From Conoideocrella luteorostrata (lineage: Eukaryota > Ascomycota > Sordariomycetes > Hypocreales > Clavicipitaceae): a stretch of DNA of 13,375 nucleotides. Position 1 is the first letter of the stretch. Each line of letters opens with the position of its first letter. The notes under the pieces are model-generated. The model made no database searches and was not told the origin of the DNA. It saw only the letters and a program-made list of their open reading frames with translations. This document shows, piece by piece, positions 1 through 8,323 of this stretch. The stretch covers positions 1 to 13,375 of the forward strand of contig JASWJB010000591.1 of the NCBI GenBank assembly GCA_032433595.1, written 5' to 3'. A program made the translations under genes and the position numbers.

Positions 1-850
1 ATAGATATAGATTGTATCTTTCTCCTAGGATTGCCCGACTTGAAGCCCATATATATGGCCTTGTAACACGATGATCCGGCTATCCTCCAAGCGTAGATAC
101 CACATGATGTTTGTCCAAACCAATCAATACCACGCAAGATTACACACAAATATCGTTTCCATTTTTAGTTGAACAGAGAAACCAGTTCATATCCGTACAA
201 GATAGTAGTGATGTCGTCGGAGAAACAGCTATAAAGCAAGAGGAAAACACAGTGGTATAAGGATGCTTTTCAACAGTGATAAGAAAACAAAGGAAATCAA
301 TCGACAGACAAGCGTAACCCAAAATAGTTGTTCAGACAGCCAGCCCCCACTATATGATGACAGAAAATAAAACTCCTCCGTAAATACAGGCTCGCTTCGA
401 ATGAGGAACCCGCGAGAGCATCAAAACTCTTTCCTAATACTCCTTCAAATAACGAGATAGCCACACCGATTTTTGATTCCTGCTAAAATGCAAGACACAC
501 TTGCCATACCCAATGCTGTTGTGAGATAAGAAAAACGAAAATAGCATGTGCAAAATATCGAGAAGTTGAGTTACAGCGCTGCCGACCCTGTTTAATTTCG
601 AAGGAATTGGCGGAATGAACCGCAAAAATGTAAACCACCCAACAAGCCCGCTAGAGCCCGAGTCCAGTGTTGGTAGGACCGTACATAGTATTATGCAAAA
701 CAGAGCGAAAAATGACCATGTCAAGCTTCTGTGAATTCTCTTCCTTTTCCACTTCATGGTACTATAGAGACAAGTTCATATCATTCGTCGGGAAGCCATT
801 TCATGCATGCCAGATTGCGGCAGCTTTTTTGTTATTGTTTTTTTGTGCCT
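1..850. other. 3' flank of the azf1-like gene, no secure gene
   Basis: No recognisable coding region. The minus strand carries one ATG-started frame of 107 codons (757-434) with a basic N-terminus and a hydrophobic stretch (SFFALFCIILCTVLP), but it matches nothing I know and may lie inside the 3' UTR. The stretch lacks the TACTCCG motif that is abundant to the right. Confidence 0.5.
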
Positions 851-852
851 TT

Positions 853-858
853 TTTATT
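853..858 (-). terminator. Candidate polyadenylation signal AATAAA of the azf1-like gene
   Basis: A perfect AATAAA on the minus strand lies 46 nt after the TAA stop, within an A-rich stretch (about 820-870). Position and sequence fit a 3'-end signal, but fungal signals are loose and a longer 3' UTR is possible. Confidence 0.4.
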
Positions 859-903
859 GTCGTTGGTACACTCTTGTCGTGTTATCGTAAGAATATCGTT
901 TTA

Positions 904-2447
904 TTAGTACAGACGGTTGGCAAAAGCCATCTGACGAGCGTGCTCGTCTTCATATAGCATTCCACTGGCTCCGGTGTGGCCATGCTCTGGCTCAAACATG
1001 CTGAAGTTGCGGGGAACGAAGGCTGGAGCAGAGCTGGGTATGGCCGCTTGAGAGAAGTGGCTTACCATCATAGGCGCCGGTGCAGGTTGTTGATTTTGGG
1101 AGCTGCCCTTTGGCTTTCTGACAGCAACCGTTCTAGCCTTTCCGCGTCCTTTGATGCCCTTGTTGCTGTTCTTGTAGTGTTCTTTGAAGTACTCGAAGAG
1201 GTCGCGCTGGTCCTCAGGCACTTCTCCCATCTGCGCAAACTTGACAAAATTGGTAGTGAGGTCCTTCAGCGTCTCTTTATGGAAGTTGTTCTGGTGAGTC
1301 TTCATGTTGCCAAGTTGGGAGAAGGACTTGTTGCAGTCATCCAGTCTACAGACAAAGGGCTTCAGGCCCTTGTGTGTTTCTTCGTGAGATCGCACATTGC
1401 CACGCTGAGCAAAAGTCTTGCCGCAGATACCGCATGAATAAGGCTTTTCGCCAGTGTGACGACGCATGTGAGTCTGCATAATTTTCTCGCATCAGCCAAT
1501 ATGTGCGGGTATCGCCCGATTTCATGTACCCACCTTGAGATTGCCACGCTGAGAGAAAGTCAGACCGCAGTTTGGCTTATTACAGATCTGTTCTACTGTC
1601 AGCACCATATTCTCATTTTGGTTTGACTTTCATATCCAGGTTACTTGGTATAACATACATATGGCTTGAGCCCAGTGTGTGTTCGGCGGTGGATGTCGAG
1701 GTGAGTCTTCTGAACAAAGCGCTTGTTGCAGCTGGGACCGTCGCACACCCACTTCTTCTTAGGCTTCGATGCTGGGGCTGCGATGGAGGCATGGAAAGAG
1801 CTCGCCGGGCTCTGAGAATCCGTACCGGGTTCGGCTTTAGGAGTATGCGCAGGGGTCAAGGTCTGTCCGGCACCTTCCTCGGCTCTTTTAGACTTGGCCT
1901 GGATGGCTTTCATGAGCTCATCGACATCAGTTTCAAAGTTGACACGGTCAGCCGGATTGATAGTCTCGTTGTAGGTGATATTTTTCGCGTTGGCTGTCGG
2001 GTTAGAACTCGTTGATGGAGCAACAGAGACATTAGAGTCACTTGTGGCTGGAGACTGCAGCCGAGCATTGCTCATTTGTCTTGAGCCACGGCGGACTGAA
2101 TGAACTCGTTCGATCTCGATTTCGGAGCTCATGGCCGTCGGGTTGTGGTGCTCATGGAACTCTTGCTTGAATGGAGAGCCTACTGGTGTTGATGGAGGTG
2201 GGCTCTGGTATGCCGCATAGGTGTAGGCATTTTGAGCCTGATATTGAGGAGCTGGAATGGCCGTCATTGGTGCCGCACTATACGGACCAACAACATAGTG
2301 AGGAGCCATTGATCTTTGAATTGGAGCTGTTGAGTTACCGCGGGAGTCGTAGGGCATGAAAGCAGGTGTTTCCATCATGGCGAACTCGTTAGGAATCTGT
2401 TGGGTCCAACGACCCCAATTGGGAGCTGACGATGCCGTAAGGGCCAT
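904..2447 (-). CDS. azf1: Azf1-like four-finger C2H2 zinc finger transcription factor (3 exons, 470 aa)
   Basis: Predicted nuclear DNA-binding regulator. Exons on the minus strand are 2447-1659, 1587-1534 and 1473-904 (263 + 18 + 189 codons plus TAA), giving 470 residues. The ATG at 2447 has a good context (A at -3, G at +4). Residues 1-230 are rich in Ser, Pro, Ala and Gln and look disordered, with a helical acidic/basic patch at about 165-190. Four fingers follow: C235/C240/H253/H257, C265/C270/H283/H287, C295/C298/H311/H315 and C323/C328/H341/H346. Linkers such as THTGLKPY and HTGEKPY join them. The last finger plus HKETLKDLT strongly resembles the end of the finger block of yeast Azf1. 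A basic run at about 387-403 ([19 protein letters not shown]) could be a nuclear localisation signal. The yeast protein is much longer, so similarity is mainly in the finger block. In yeasts and filamentous fungi Azf1 proteins act in carbon-source or cell-wall gene control; its targets here are unknown. Fingers and splicing are very sure, strict orthology less so. Confidence 0.93.
1474..1533 (-). other. Intron 2 of the azf1-like gene (60 bp)
   Basis: The donor is GTGGGT after AAG, a CTGAT branch-like site precedes the end, and the acceptor is TGCAG. It is phase 0 and interrupts finger 2 between its recognition helix and its zinc-binding histidines. Removal joins QRGNLK to THMRRH, giving the 12-residue Cys-to-His spacing the fold requires. 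The intron length is a multiple of three but it holds an in-frame TGA four codons in, so retention would truncate the protein. Confidence 0.93.
1588..1658 (-). other. Intron 1 of the azf1-like gene (71 bp)
   Basis: The donor is GTATGT directly after codon TAT (Tyr263), a CTGAC branch-like site lies near the 3' end, and the acceptor is AACAG. It is phase 0 and falls in the linker between fingers 1 and 2. Splicing joins KPY to ICNKPNC and restores the finger spacing, which is strong internal evidence. If retained, translation would stop five codons later, leaving a 268-residue protein with one finger. Confidence 0.93.
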
Positions 2448-2760
2448 TGTACCAATAGACGAAATCCCTTTAAGAGATCAGGGCGGCAGGGAAACAATTC
2501 AAGAGCGAGAAGATTATGAGAGTCGATGACAAGATAATGTAATGCTCAGATCCTTCAAACAAGTTGCAAGCGAAGTTCACTTGCTTTGAATGAGGATGAG
2601 GACCAGAAGGATGGTGGTGAAAACGGAGATATCGTGATGGTGAGAGTGAAACTCGACCAACAAGGGGAAGGAAGCAAGATATATATTCGTGAGCGCAAAG
2701 CACACAGAGGTGAAGAGGGGCAAGAAGTCTGGTGGTGGATAAAGGGGTGAATACATATGT
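2448..2760 (-). promoter_or_regulatory. 5' leader and core promoter of the azf1-like gene
   Basis: Read on the minus strand, about 2583-2740 is strongly pyrimidine-rich, typical of fungal transcription start regions. An ATATATAT tract at 2679-2687 could act as a TATA element, which would imply a leader of roughly 200 nt. AGGGG pentamers (STRE core, stress-response sites of Msn2-type regulators) lie at 2663-2667, 2716-2720 and 2743-2747. Transcript start and site use are inferred. Confidence 0.5.
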
Positions 2761-3430
2761 AGTGCTTGAAGTAAGAAGTCTTAAAGGATATCATAGACAA
2801 CTTAGGATGGGACGACATTTGCTAGAAAGCGGCAGCCAGGGGTGCGTCCTGCCGGTCGGTACATGGCAAGCTTGATCTTGCTTCAAAACTGTGTATACGT
2901 ACTCCGTAGTGTGTACACTATGCGCGTATACAAATGGAGCCCCGGAAGCTGATGCTCTGTTTTCCACATCCTTGTCCATCTGGGGTGTGAGATTTCGCTG
3001 AGAAGCCTCTGGCTGGTATCATGAGTTTGCTCACACCTCCTCGAGCTGAGAGGAGCGTCCCGTCCCCACAAGACGGGTAGAAAGAGCTGCCAACAAGGGG
3101 GGTGAGGGTGGGGGTGAACCGTTCAAGTCCAGAAAAAGGATAGGACGAGCCGAGATAGAGCTGCTGGGTTAAATTCGTGGTTATGCTCCGTACTCCCCCT
3201 CCATATCGCATCGTACCGTACCTGTATGTACTGAGGCAGGGGACAACAATGTTGGGGGGGAGTGGGTGTCACAAAGTGACTGACAAAAGAGTGGAGTGCT
3301 TGAGAAAAAATTAGACCGGGGGATGTGTTGCTAGCGGACGGCCCCAGCTCCGGAAGAGCGTCTGCGGTGTGAGAACAATGTTACTCCGTATTGTGTGGAT
3401 GTGTGTGGATGGCAGGTGAGTCTGGTCCCA
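2761..3430. promoter_or_regulatory. Upstream region of the azf1-like gene, no gene seen
   Basis: This stretch holds further AGGGG/CCCCT pentamers at 2838-2842, 3096-3100, 3196-3200 and 3238-3242, and the first TACTCCG copies at 2900 and 3382. G-runs (about 3097-3110 and 3253-3260) are present. I read it as upstream regulatory DNA of the gene to the left. No activator site other than the STRE-like pentamers is supported. Confidence 0.35.
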
Positions 3431-3431
3431 G

Positions 3432-3471
3432 CTGCTTGGCTGCCTGGCTGTCCGGCTGTCTGGCTGTCTGG
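3432..3471. repeat. Five tandem imperfect 8-bp units (consensus CTGTCTGG)
   Basis: Units are CTGCTTGG, CTGCCTGG, CTGTCCGG, CTGTCTGG and CTGTCTGG, head to tail without gaps. The last two are identical and the others differ at one or two positions, so it looks like a minisatellite that grew from one end. A second short near-duplication follows at about 3487-3508 (CTGGCACAAGG then CTGGCGCAAGG). Confidence 0.85.
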
Positions 3472-3650
3472 CGCTATCAGCACAAAACTGGCACAAGGCT
3501 GGCGCAAGGGTCTGGCGGGTCGCGCTGGACAGAGCCGGACGCTGAACCACTGTAGCGGCGGCGGTTCCAGTATTATTATCGGTTTGTGCGTACTCCGTAA
3601 CTACAGGACGTCCATGTTCCAATACTCCTCACAACGCGTCTTGTCTGCTA

Positions 3651-3690
3651 AAGTATTGTAAAGTATTGTACGGAGTACTCTACTCCGTAC
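3651..3690. repeat. Tandem 10-mer followed by a TACTCCG inverted repeat
   Basis: AAGTATTGTA occurs twice head to tail (3651-3670). The second copy overlaps GTACGGAGTA (3668-3677), which with a 3-bp spacer forms a perfect inverted repeat with TACTCCGTAC (3681-3690). Either strand could form a 10-bp stem. Confidence 0.85.
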
Positions 3691-5400
3691 TGTACATACA
3701 GTTCGTGCTCCGTGCTGTGAACATCATCCAGCTTGCCCACATTGTACTCCGCAATTGGCACATAAAATTCGGATGAAGTCCCAATTTTGCGTCTGGTGCG
3801 GAGGTCTGCCAGCAGGAGGAGCCCGGATGGAAGAGCAGTATGCAATATTCACTGCAGAGAATTCGTCGTCAGTATGTGCGACCTGTCAGTCTTCAGTATT
3901 CTCCCTTTGGTCGCTGCATGGCCCATTGACTGGACTACGTATGGCCAAGTACTGGGAAAAGAAAGCAGTGGGCTCGGAATGATCAAACCCACAGTTTGCT
4001 CACATCCTCTCGACGTATGCCATGTTCTAGAGCATCACATATTTGTTCATTACTGCAGCGGCCGCTATATTGGCAGGGACAAGGCATCATTCGCTTTGCC
4101 AAGTGGCATGCTAACCTTGGTAGTGTCTTCTCCGAACTTGAGCTCCCGCGCACTCTGCGTGAGCAGCTAAGCGGACAATGGGGATGCAATGAGACATAAC
4201 GCTGTTGGGAAATGGTCTAGGCCTGCCATTAGTGGTATTAACTGTATATGCTTCGTACAGCACGGAGTACGCCGTGGATTTAGCATAGCTAGCTATACCG
4301 CTGTCCTTGTGAGAACATGGAGGATCGAGGCCAACTCGCCGCAGTAAACTGGCGCTACAAGTTCGAGGCTGAAGGCCAAACATGAAGAGTCCATTAAACT
4401 CTCGAACTGTGAGCAATCAAACAGCCCATGAACCAGGTAGTCCGATAGAAGGTAGCGTCCATAGACGACGCCGGACACTCGCTACTAAGGCTGCGCAGTC
4501 CCTGATGCTACTGCAGGTAAGTTTTTTTTTAGCCTTTTTTTCTTGTTCAGACCGGGCTGGACGAGACGCTGAATTGTTTTGTTTTTCTGCCGCTGCTCCA
4601 TTCGGTCCCGTTTCAGAAAAACACGTACCTGATGATTTTGCACTTGGAGTAACAAGACGCAGGAGCAGCTAGTGGCTTGATTCCGAGCGGCTTCGGAGTT
4701 GATGCTCGGATAAGGGTCAACCTCGATTGTGTGGCTGGCCACGGATCACTACAAAACCCGTTGACAGCGGGATGTACGGACAATTTTACAATACGTTAAT
4801 CTGGATATTAAATCGGGGCACGGACCGGAACCTCTGCTAGCAAGGTATTCCGTACAGGAGGCCGTTTCTCGCGGGTTGGATATGTATAAACTCCGATGAG
4901 GCCTCTCTCATGACCAGTTGACGACTGCCGCACATACTTGGAAGTGTTTACTCAGTGTTTTGGCCAAGAGGTTGGTTGCAATTCGTGTGATTGTGAGCCG
5001 CCAGATGTTTAGAGAATGTGAAATGCAAAGACTCCCTCCGCCCCTGCCGAATTGACATATATCATTTGACCTTAGCCCGATAGGGAGTCAGAGGGAACCG
5101 ATGGCTGTTGTGCAAACCGGAACGTCTGCAGTTCGGATACCTGAGCCACCCATCCAACCAGCCTTCCGCACGGAGTACGCAGAGAGCAACTAGAGCTGTG
5201 CCAGACACGATGTATGTGCACGTATAGAGTGCCGAGCACCTCTCGCCATGGGCTGTGAGCAGACAGCCCAGACAGCATCACGTCTGGACTGCTCAGCACC
5301 ACTAGGGCGTGGGTTGGGGCCAGATTTAGCGGACAGCCAGGGTTGCCCTTGATAGCGCCTGCCCACCTTGCCACCTTGCGCGCTGGCAGGGTACCGCCCG
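3691..5400. other. Gene-poor stretch, no coding region recognised
   Basis: Reading frames here are short and overlap each other on both strands without a family I recognise. It holds TACTCCG copies at 3744, 4262 and 5170, thymine tracts at 4522-4530 and 4535-4541, and a TATAAA at 4885-4890 with no credible frame after it. Confidence 0.4.
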
Positions 5401-5477
5401 CCCTAAAAAAACCTGGTGGGTATCGGCTGGGCTAGGAGAGCTCCCGCGAGCGCACTAGACCAGGGCAAGTCCTCCCA

Positions 5478-5495
5478 GGCGGTCTCCGAACCGCC
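5478..5495. other. Perfect 6-bp hairpin GGCGGT-N6-ACCGCC
   Basis: Arms at 5478-5483 and 5490-5495 enclose the loop CTCCGA. On the minus strand GGCGGTTCGGAG resembles a tRNA T-arm but the loop is one base too long and no acceptor partner is found. It is the first of three hairpins in a 170-bp cluster. Confidence 0.6.
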
Positions 5496-5593
5496 GACCC
5501 TCACAGCTGTCCCTCTCTCTCAGGTTGCCAAAAAAGTTGTCATGCCTAGATTGTGTCTGCCCTTGATCCGAGAAAATCCCCGTGCAGTCTTCC

Positions 5594-5645
5594 GCACCAA
5601 ATACTTCGGGTGGTGCTGAGGTTTTTGGGCCTCGCAACAGCACCA
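5594..5645. other. Overlapping hairpins with TGGTGCTG/CAGCACCA arms
   Basis: TGGTGCTG (5611-5618) can pair with CAGCACCA (5638-5645), an 8-bp stem extended inward by AGG/CCT with a bulge. The same left arm can instead pair upstream (GCACCA 5594-5599 with TGGTGC 5611-5616), giving two mutually exclusive folds. This could reflect a structured RNA or a transposon terminus; transcription is not shown. Confidence 0.5.
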
Positions 5646-5732
5646 TGGTTTAGTACTGGTTAGTGGCCATTTCCCGCAAGGAGGGTCCTGGTCCGGGGCA
5701 TTATGAACTTAGTGCTAACTCACCAAAAAGTG

Positions 5733-5778
5733 CGGAGTACTCCGTACTCCTCGTTACGTTGTACTCCATACGGAGTAC
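5733..5778. repeat. Double palindrome of the TACTCCG family
   Basis: CGGAGTACTCCG (5733-5744) is a perfect 12-bp palindrome. GTACTCCATACGGAGTAC (5761-5778) is an 18-bp palindrome with one mismatched pair near its centre. They lie 16 bp apart. Confidence 0.85.
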
Positions 5779-6212
5779 ATTATTGTGCTATAGTGGTTTG
5801 GAGCTGCTCTCGATTCCATGCGATCGTGTATGGTAGTGTCGTTCCTGCAAGGGGCTTCGCCGGTAGTAGAGCGCCGCCAGCGCCATTTCTCATGGCTGGA
5901 ATTGCCGGAGATATTCAGGCTCATGGAGCCAATCTTCCCCTCTGACATTGCTGGCACGTCTTCTATCACATAGTTGGTTCCAGCATGTGCATCTCAGCTG
6001 GTCATGGAGAGTCCTGTCGCAGGGCGCACTTCTCCTCGTTTCCACACCATTCATATGGACAGCATGAACCATATAGGTACTCCGTAGAGACTCGCAAATG
6101 CACAGCAGCAACCAACTGTGGCAAGATAGTAACTACATAATGCATCAATTAATACCCTACCTACCATCTGGGCTCTGTACTTCCTAGCACCCGAAGTACC
6201 TGTTGAGCGGAA
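5779..6212. other. Gene-poor stretch, nothing secure
   Basis: No recognisable gene. One minor plus-strand frame (about 5818-5970, 51 codons from an ATG) is too short to support. A TACTCCG copy lies at 6078. Confidence 0.35.
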
Positions 6213-6588
6213 TCAAGCCCCCCTTCGGAATAGCTCTTGCGCCTCCGCCATCATTTCAGACGGCATGATGGTACCTCGCTGGACTGCTGCGTTCAGAATT
6301 CGCAGCTGTCGTGCGATTGCCATGGTGTACAGCGGTATTCTCCTCTTGCAACCCTGTCGACGATCGGTTTACGCATCGTCAAATAGCGCTGCCAAAAGAT
6401 TCTCTGGTGGCTACTGAGGTCCAGGGCTCCCCTGATGAGCAAACACCTTGCTGACAATGTCAAAGCACCGATTCATATGGAAGGGAAGGACTACTACTCA
6501 CTTGAGCAGGTAGCAGAATGGGACTCATGGATCCGCACCAGGTTAATTGTGAAGACAAACTAATAAATAATACCAACGCGCGGATGGC
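6213..6588 (-). pseudogene. Weak candidate decayed reading frame, unknown family
   Basis: On the minus strand one frame reads from about 6588 to a TGA at 6215-6213. Its last 52 codons are open and look helical and charged (including AIARQLRILNAAVQRG and AEAQELFRRGA). Upstream the frame is broken by stops, for example TAG at 6413-6411 and TAA at 6371-6369. The number of stops is about what random sequence would give, and another frame in the same place is also open for about 50 codons, so this may be chance. GTGAGT near 6503 and a CAG near 6451 could instead mark a short intron. No family recognised. Confidence 0.15.
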
Positions 6589-6683
6589 CGTCGACAAGTC
6601 GGGATATAGGTGAGCCGTGCGGAGTACTCCCAACAACAATAATGACCGGGGCAGCCTTGAGACGGCTGAAATAATGGCAATAC

Positions 6684-6716
6684 TACGGAGTACTCCTCCA
6701 TACTCCGTACGGAGTA
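6684..6716. repeat. Clustered palindromes of the TACTCCG family
   Basis: CGGAGTACTCC (6686-6696) is followed within 5 bp by a perfect 16-bp palindrome TACTCCGTACGGAGTA (6701-6716). The two show the two possible arrangements of the half-site, inward (CGG-N6-CC) and outward (CCG-TA-CGG). A related copy CGGAGTACTCC lies at 6620-6630. Confidence 0.85.
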
Positions 6717-7224
6717 GCTACTTTGGTCTAGTAGTTAGGACAACACACGAAAAGAGTCTCTCCTAAGGATTATCAACGCCACAACAGTTAGAGTGAACCT
6801 CAGTCAAACTTCCAATTTTGGGACTACGAAAATCCATGGTCAGAATGCTGGGCTCACAGCCAGTCTGAGCCATTAAGCTGGTTATAACGTCACAAAAGCC
6901 CCGAGACCCACCGCCATTTTCAGGCTAGACTTGTTTCCTCACTCACGTTCAGGTGAGATATTGTTATTGCCCGAATCTTGGCGGTTGGAGTTAAGGGTGT
7001 CGAGGTGTTACGCCAATCCACTCATGACGCTGCATGCAAGCCACCTCAGCGCCACCGGACCTGCCAGTTGGATTTCAAGCCCTGTTCATCTGGTCTCTGT
7101 TCAACATCTTGGATCAGACGAGTCATCGCCATAAATCCAGGGACCAGGTCTGTCAGAATCTTGTCGACTGCGGTAAAACGGCTCCTCCCTTCTTGATGGT
7201 GACGCGGATTCCACGGGCTGGGCC

Positions 7225-7242
7225 CATCATCATCATCATCAT
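7225..7242. repeat. Microsatellite (CAT)6
   Basis: Six perfect CAT units followed by CACCACC. Read on the minus strand in one frame it would give an Asp run, but no supported gene contains it. Confidence 0.9.
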
Positions 7243-7700
7243 CACCACCAACCACTACAATCCATAACAATCCGCTGCGACAAAACAAACGTTCCGATGA
7301 AGTTCAAACACGATATAGACCTGAGAAAACATTTCTTCTTCGGTCATCGACTGCGATTATAACATAACGACGATTCATTAATTTCATCTCTCTATGCACT
7401 GTTACTCTGGTATACTTTGGCTATTATTACTAAATCATAACAGCGTTCAGGTTTTATTCTGGATTATCCGCACTTTTTACAACAGCGCACACCACACAAC
7501 CGAGTGGCTAGCTCTGGAATAACTCCAGATGGTGGCGTCAGGGGGGGCTCGCTTATTGGACCTACTGGCTCAGGTTTTTTGATGGTACCGGGATCATGGA
7601 TCTCGGGTCAATCAATCAGAGATCCAGCATGCCAGGCTGCATGCTGTACGCAAAGCCAGCAGTATGTGGGGTTTCAGCTGCCTGCCTGCACTTCAGGTAT

Positions 7701-7726
7701 GTATGTATGTGCATACATGCACATGC
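7701..7726. repeat. GTAT repeat leading into the ATGTATG-TG-CATACAT hairpin
   Basis: A short GTAT repeat (about 7697-7709) is followed by its complement, giving 7-bp arms at 7703-7709 and 7712-7718, then GCACATGC. Alternating purine-pyrimidine runs like this can adopt non-B DNA, but no function is implied. Confidence 0.7.
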
Positions 7727-7831
7727 AGGAGGGCATTTCCACGTCAAGGGCTGGAAAGGCAAATTATGTCTTCCTTCCCCCCCTCCAAAAAAGACTGGCA
7801 GTTCGATTGTGAGATCTGATACGGAGTAGTG

Positions 7832-8320
7832 CTAAGCCAAACTAAGAATGGATGCGTAGGATTCCTGATTCCTCCAGTCTACGACTTCTGGTGGCAGAGT
7901 GCCGGCTGGTACGAATCGCAGCTGCATTTTTAAGTTCGCGCAGGCCATGAGTGAAGACAGTAGAGGTCGGTCATGGTAGGCGGAGATCTCGCGGGCGTCA
8001 TTTTCTGTCTGACATGTCACCAGCGGATCCAGGATCTGATTGCACTTGTCAAATCACAAACGCTGAGCACGGTTCATCAGGTGGATTGTGTGCCTCGAAT
8101 TAAGCGCGGGGTCGATGCAGCATGGATCCGACTGACAAGCTTCCCCGTTCAGGGCAAACCTTGCGGGCTGTTTTCACGAGCACCCAATCAGCTCATCCAG
8201 ACATAATAACGTTGCAGCTTCTGCATGCCTGAGATGAACATTATGTGCACGACGATGCCCCGGAGGGTGTTTATCAGTAACAATCCAAAGAGTGCTTGGA
8301 TTGCTTTTCTTGCCTCCTGT
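7832..8320 (-). pseudogene. Candidate decayed reading frame with two internal TGA stops
   Basis: One minus-strand frame runs from 8320 to a TAG at 7834-7832 with only two internal stops, both TGA (8176-8174 and 8056-8054). The open segments are 48, 39 and 73 codons. The last segment has protein-like composition, for example NQILDPLVTCQTEN, LMACANLKMQLRFVPAG and LPPEVVDWRNQ. Two stops in about 163 codons is fewer than the 7 to 8 expected, but with six frames over 10 kb such a stretch could arise by chance. I recognise no family. If real, it is the 3' part of a broken gene; each TGA could come from CGA by one C-to-T change. Confidence 0.25.
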
Positions 8321-8323
8321 CTA

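Larger units (their letters stand above)
6717..7830. other. Gene-poor stretch with simple repeats
   Basis: No secure gene. All frames are below about 105 codons and overlap in several phases. It contains a CAT microsatellite (7225-7242), an alternating purine-pyrimidine hairpin (7703-7718), A+T-rich DNA at about 7340-7450 and one TACTCCG-family copy at 7822. Confidence 0.4.

Noticed and set aside
976..1437. 153-codon plus-strand frame opposite the zinc finger exon
   Set aside because: It is antisense to a clearly coding exon; its openness follows from the codon pattern of that exon.
1572..2015. 147-codon plus-strand frame opposite exon 1
   Set aside because: Shadow of the minus-strand gene, with no recognisable domain.
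4517..4550. Intron-like segment GTAAGT ... TTGTTCAG
   Set aside because: Only 34 bp, no branch site, and no open frame joins across it; most of it is thymine tracts.
5442..5500. tRNA-like pieces (TGGTCTAGTG and GGTTCGGAG on the minus strand)
   Set aside because: The two boxes are in the wrong order for a Pol III promoter, the T-loop has an extra base and no acceptor stem is found.
5645..5700. Resemblance of GGTTTAGTACTGG... to the 3' part of 5S rRNA
   Set aside because: Only a short stretch resembles it; the rest of the 5S molecule and its pairing are missing.
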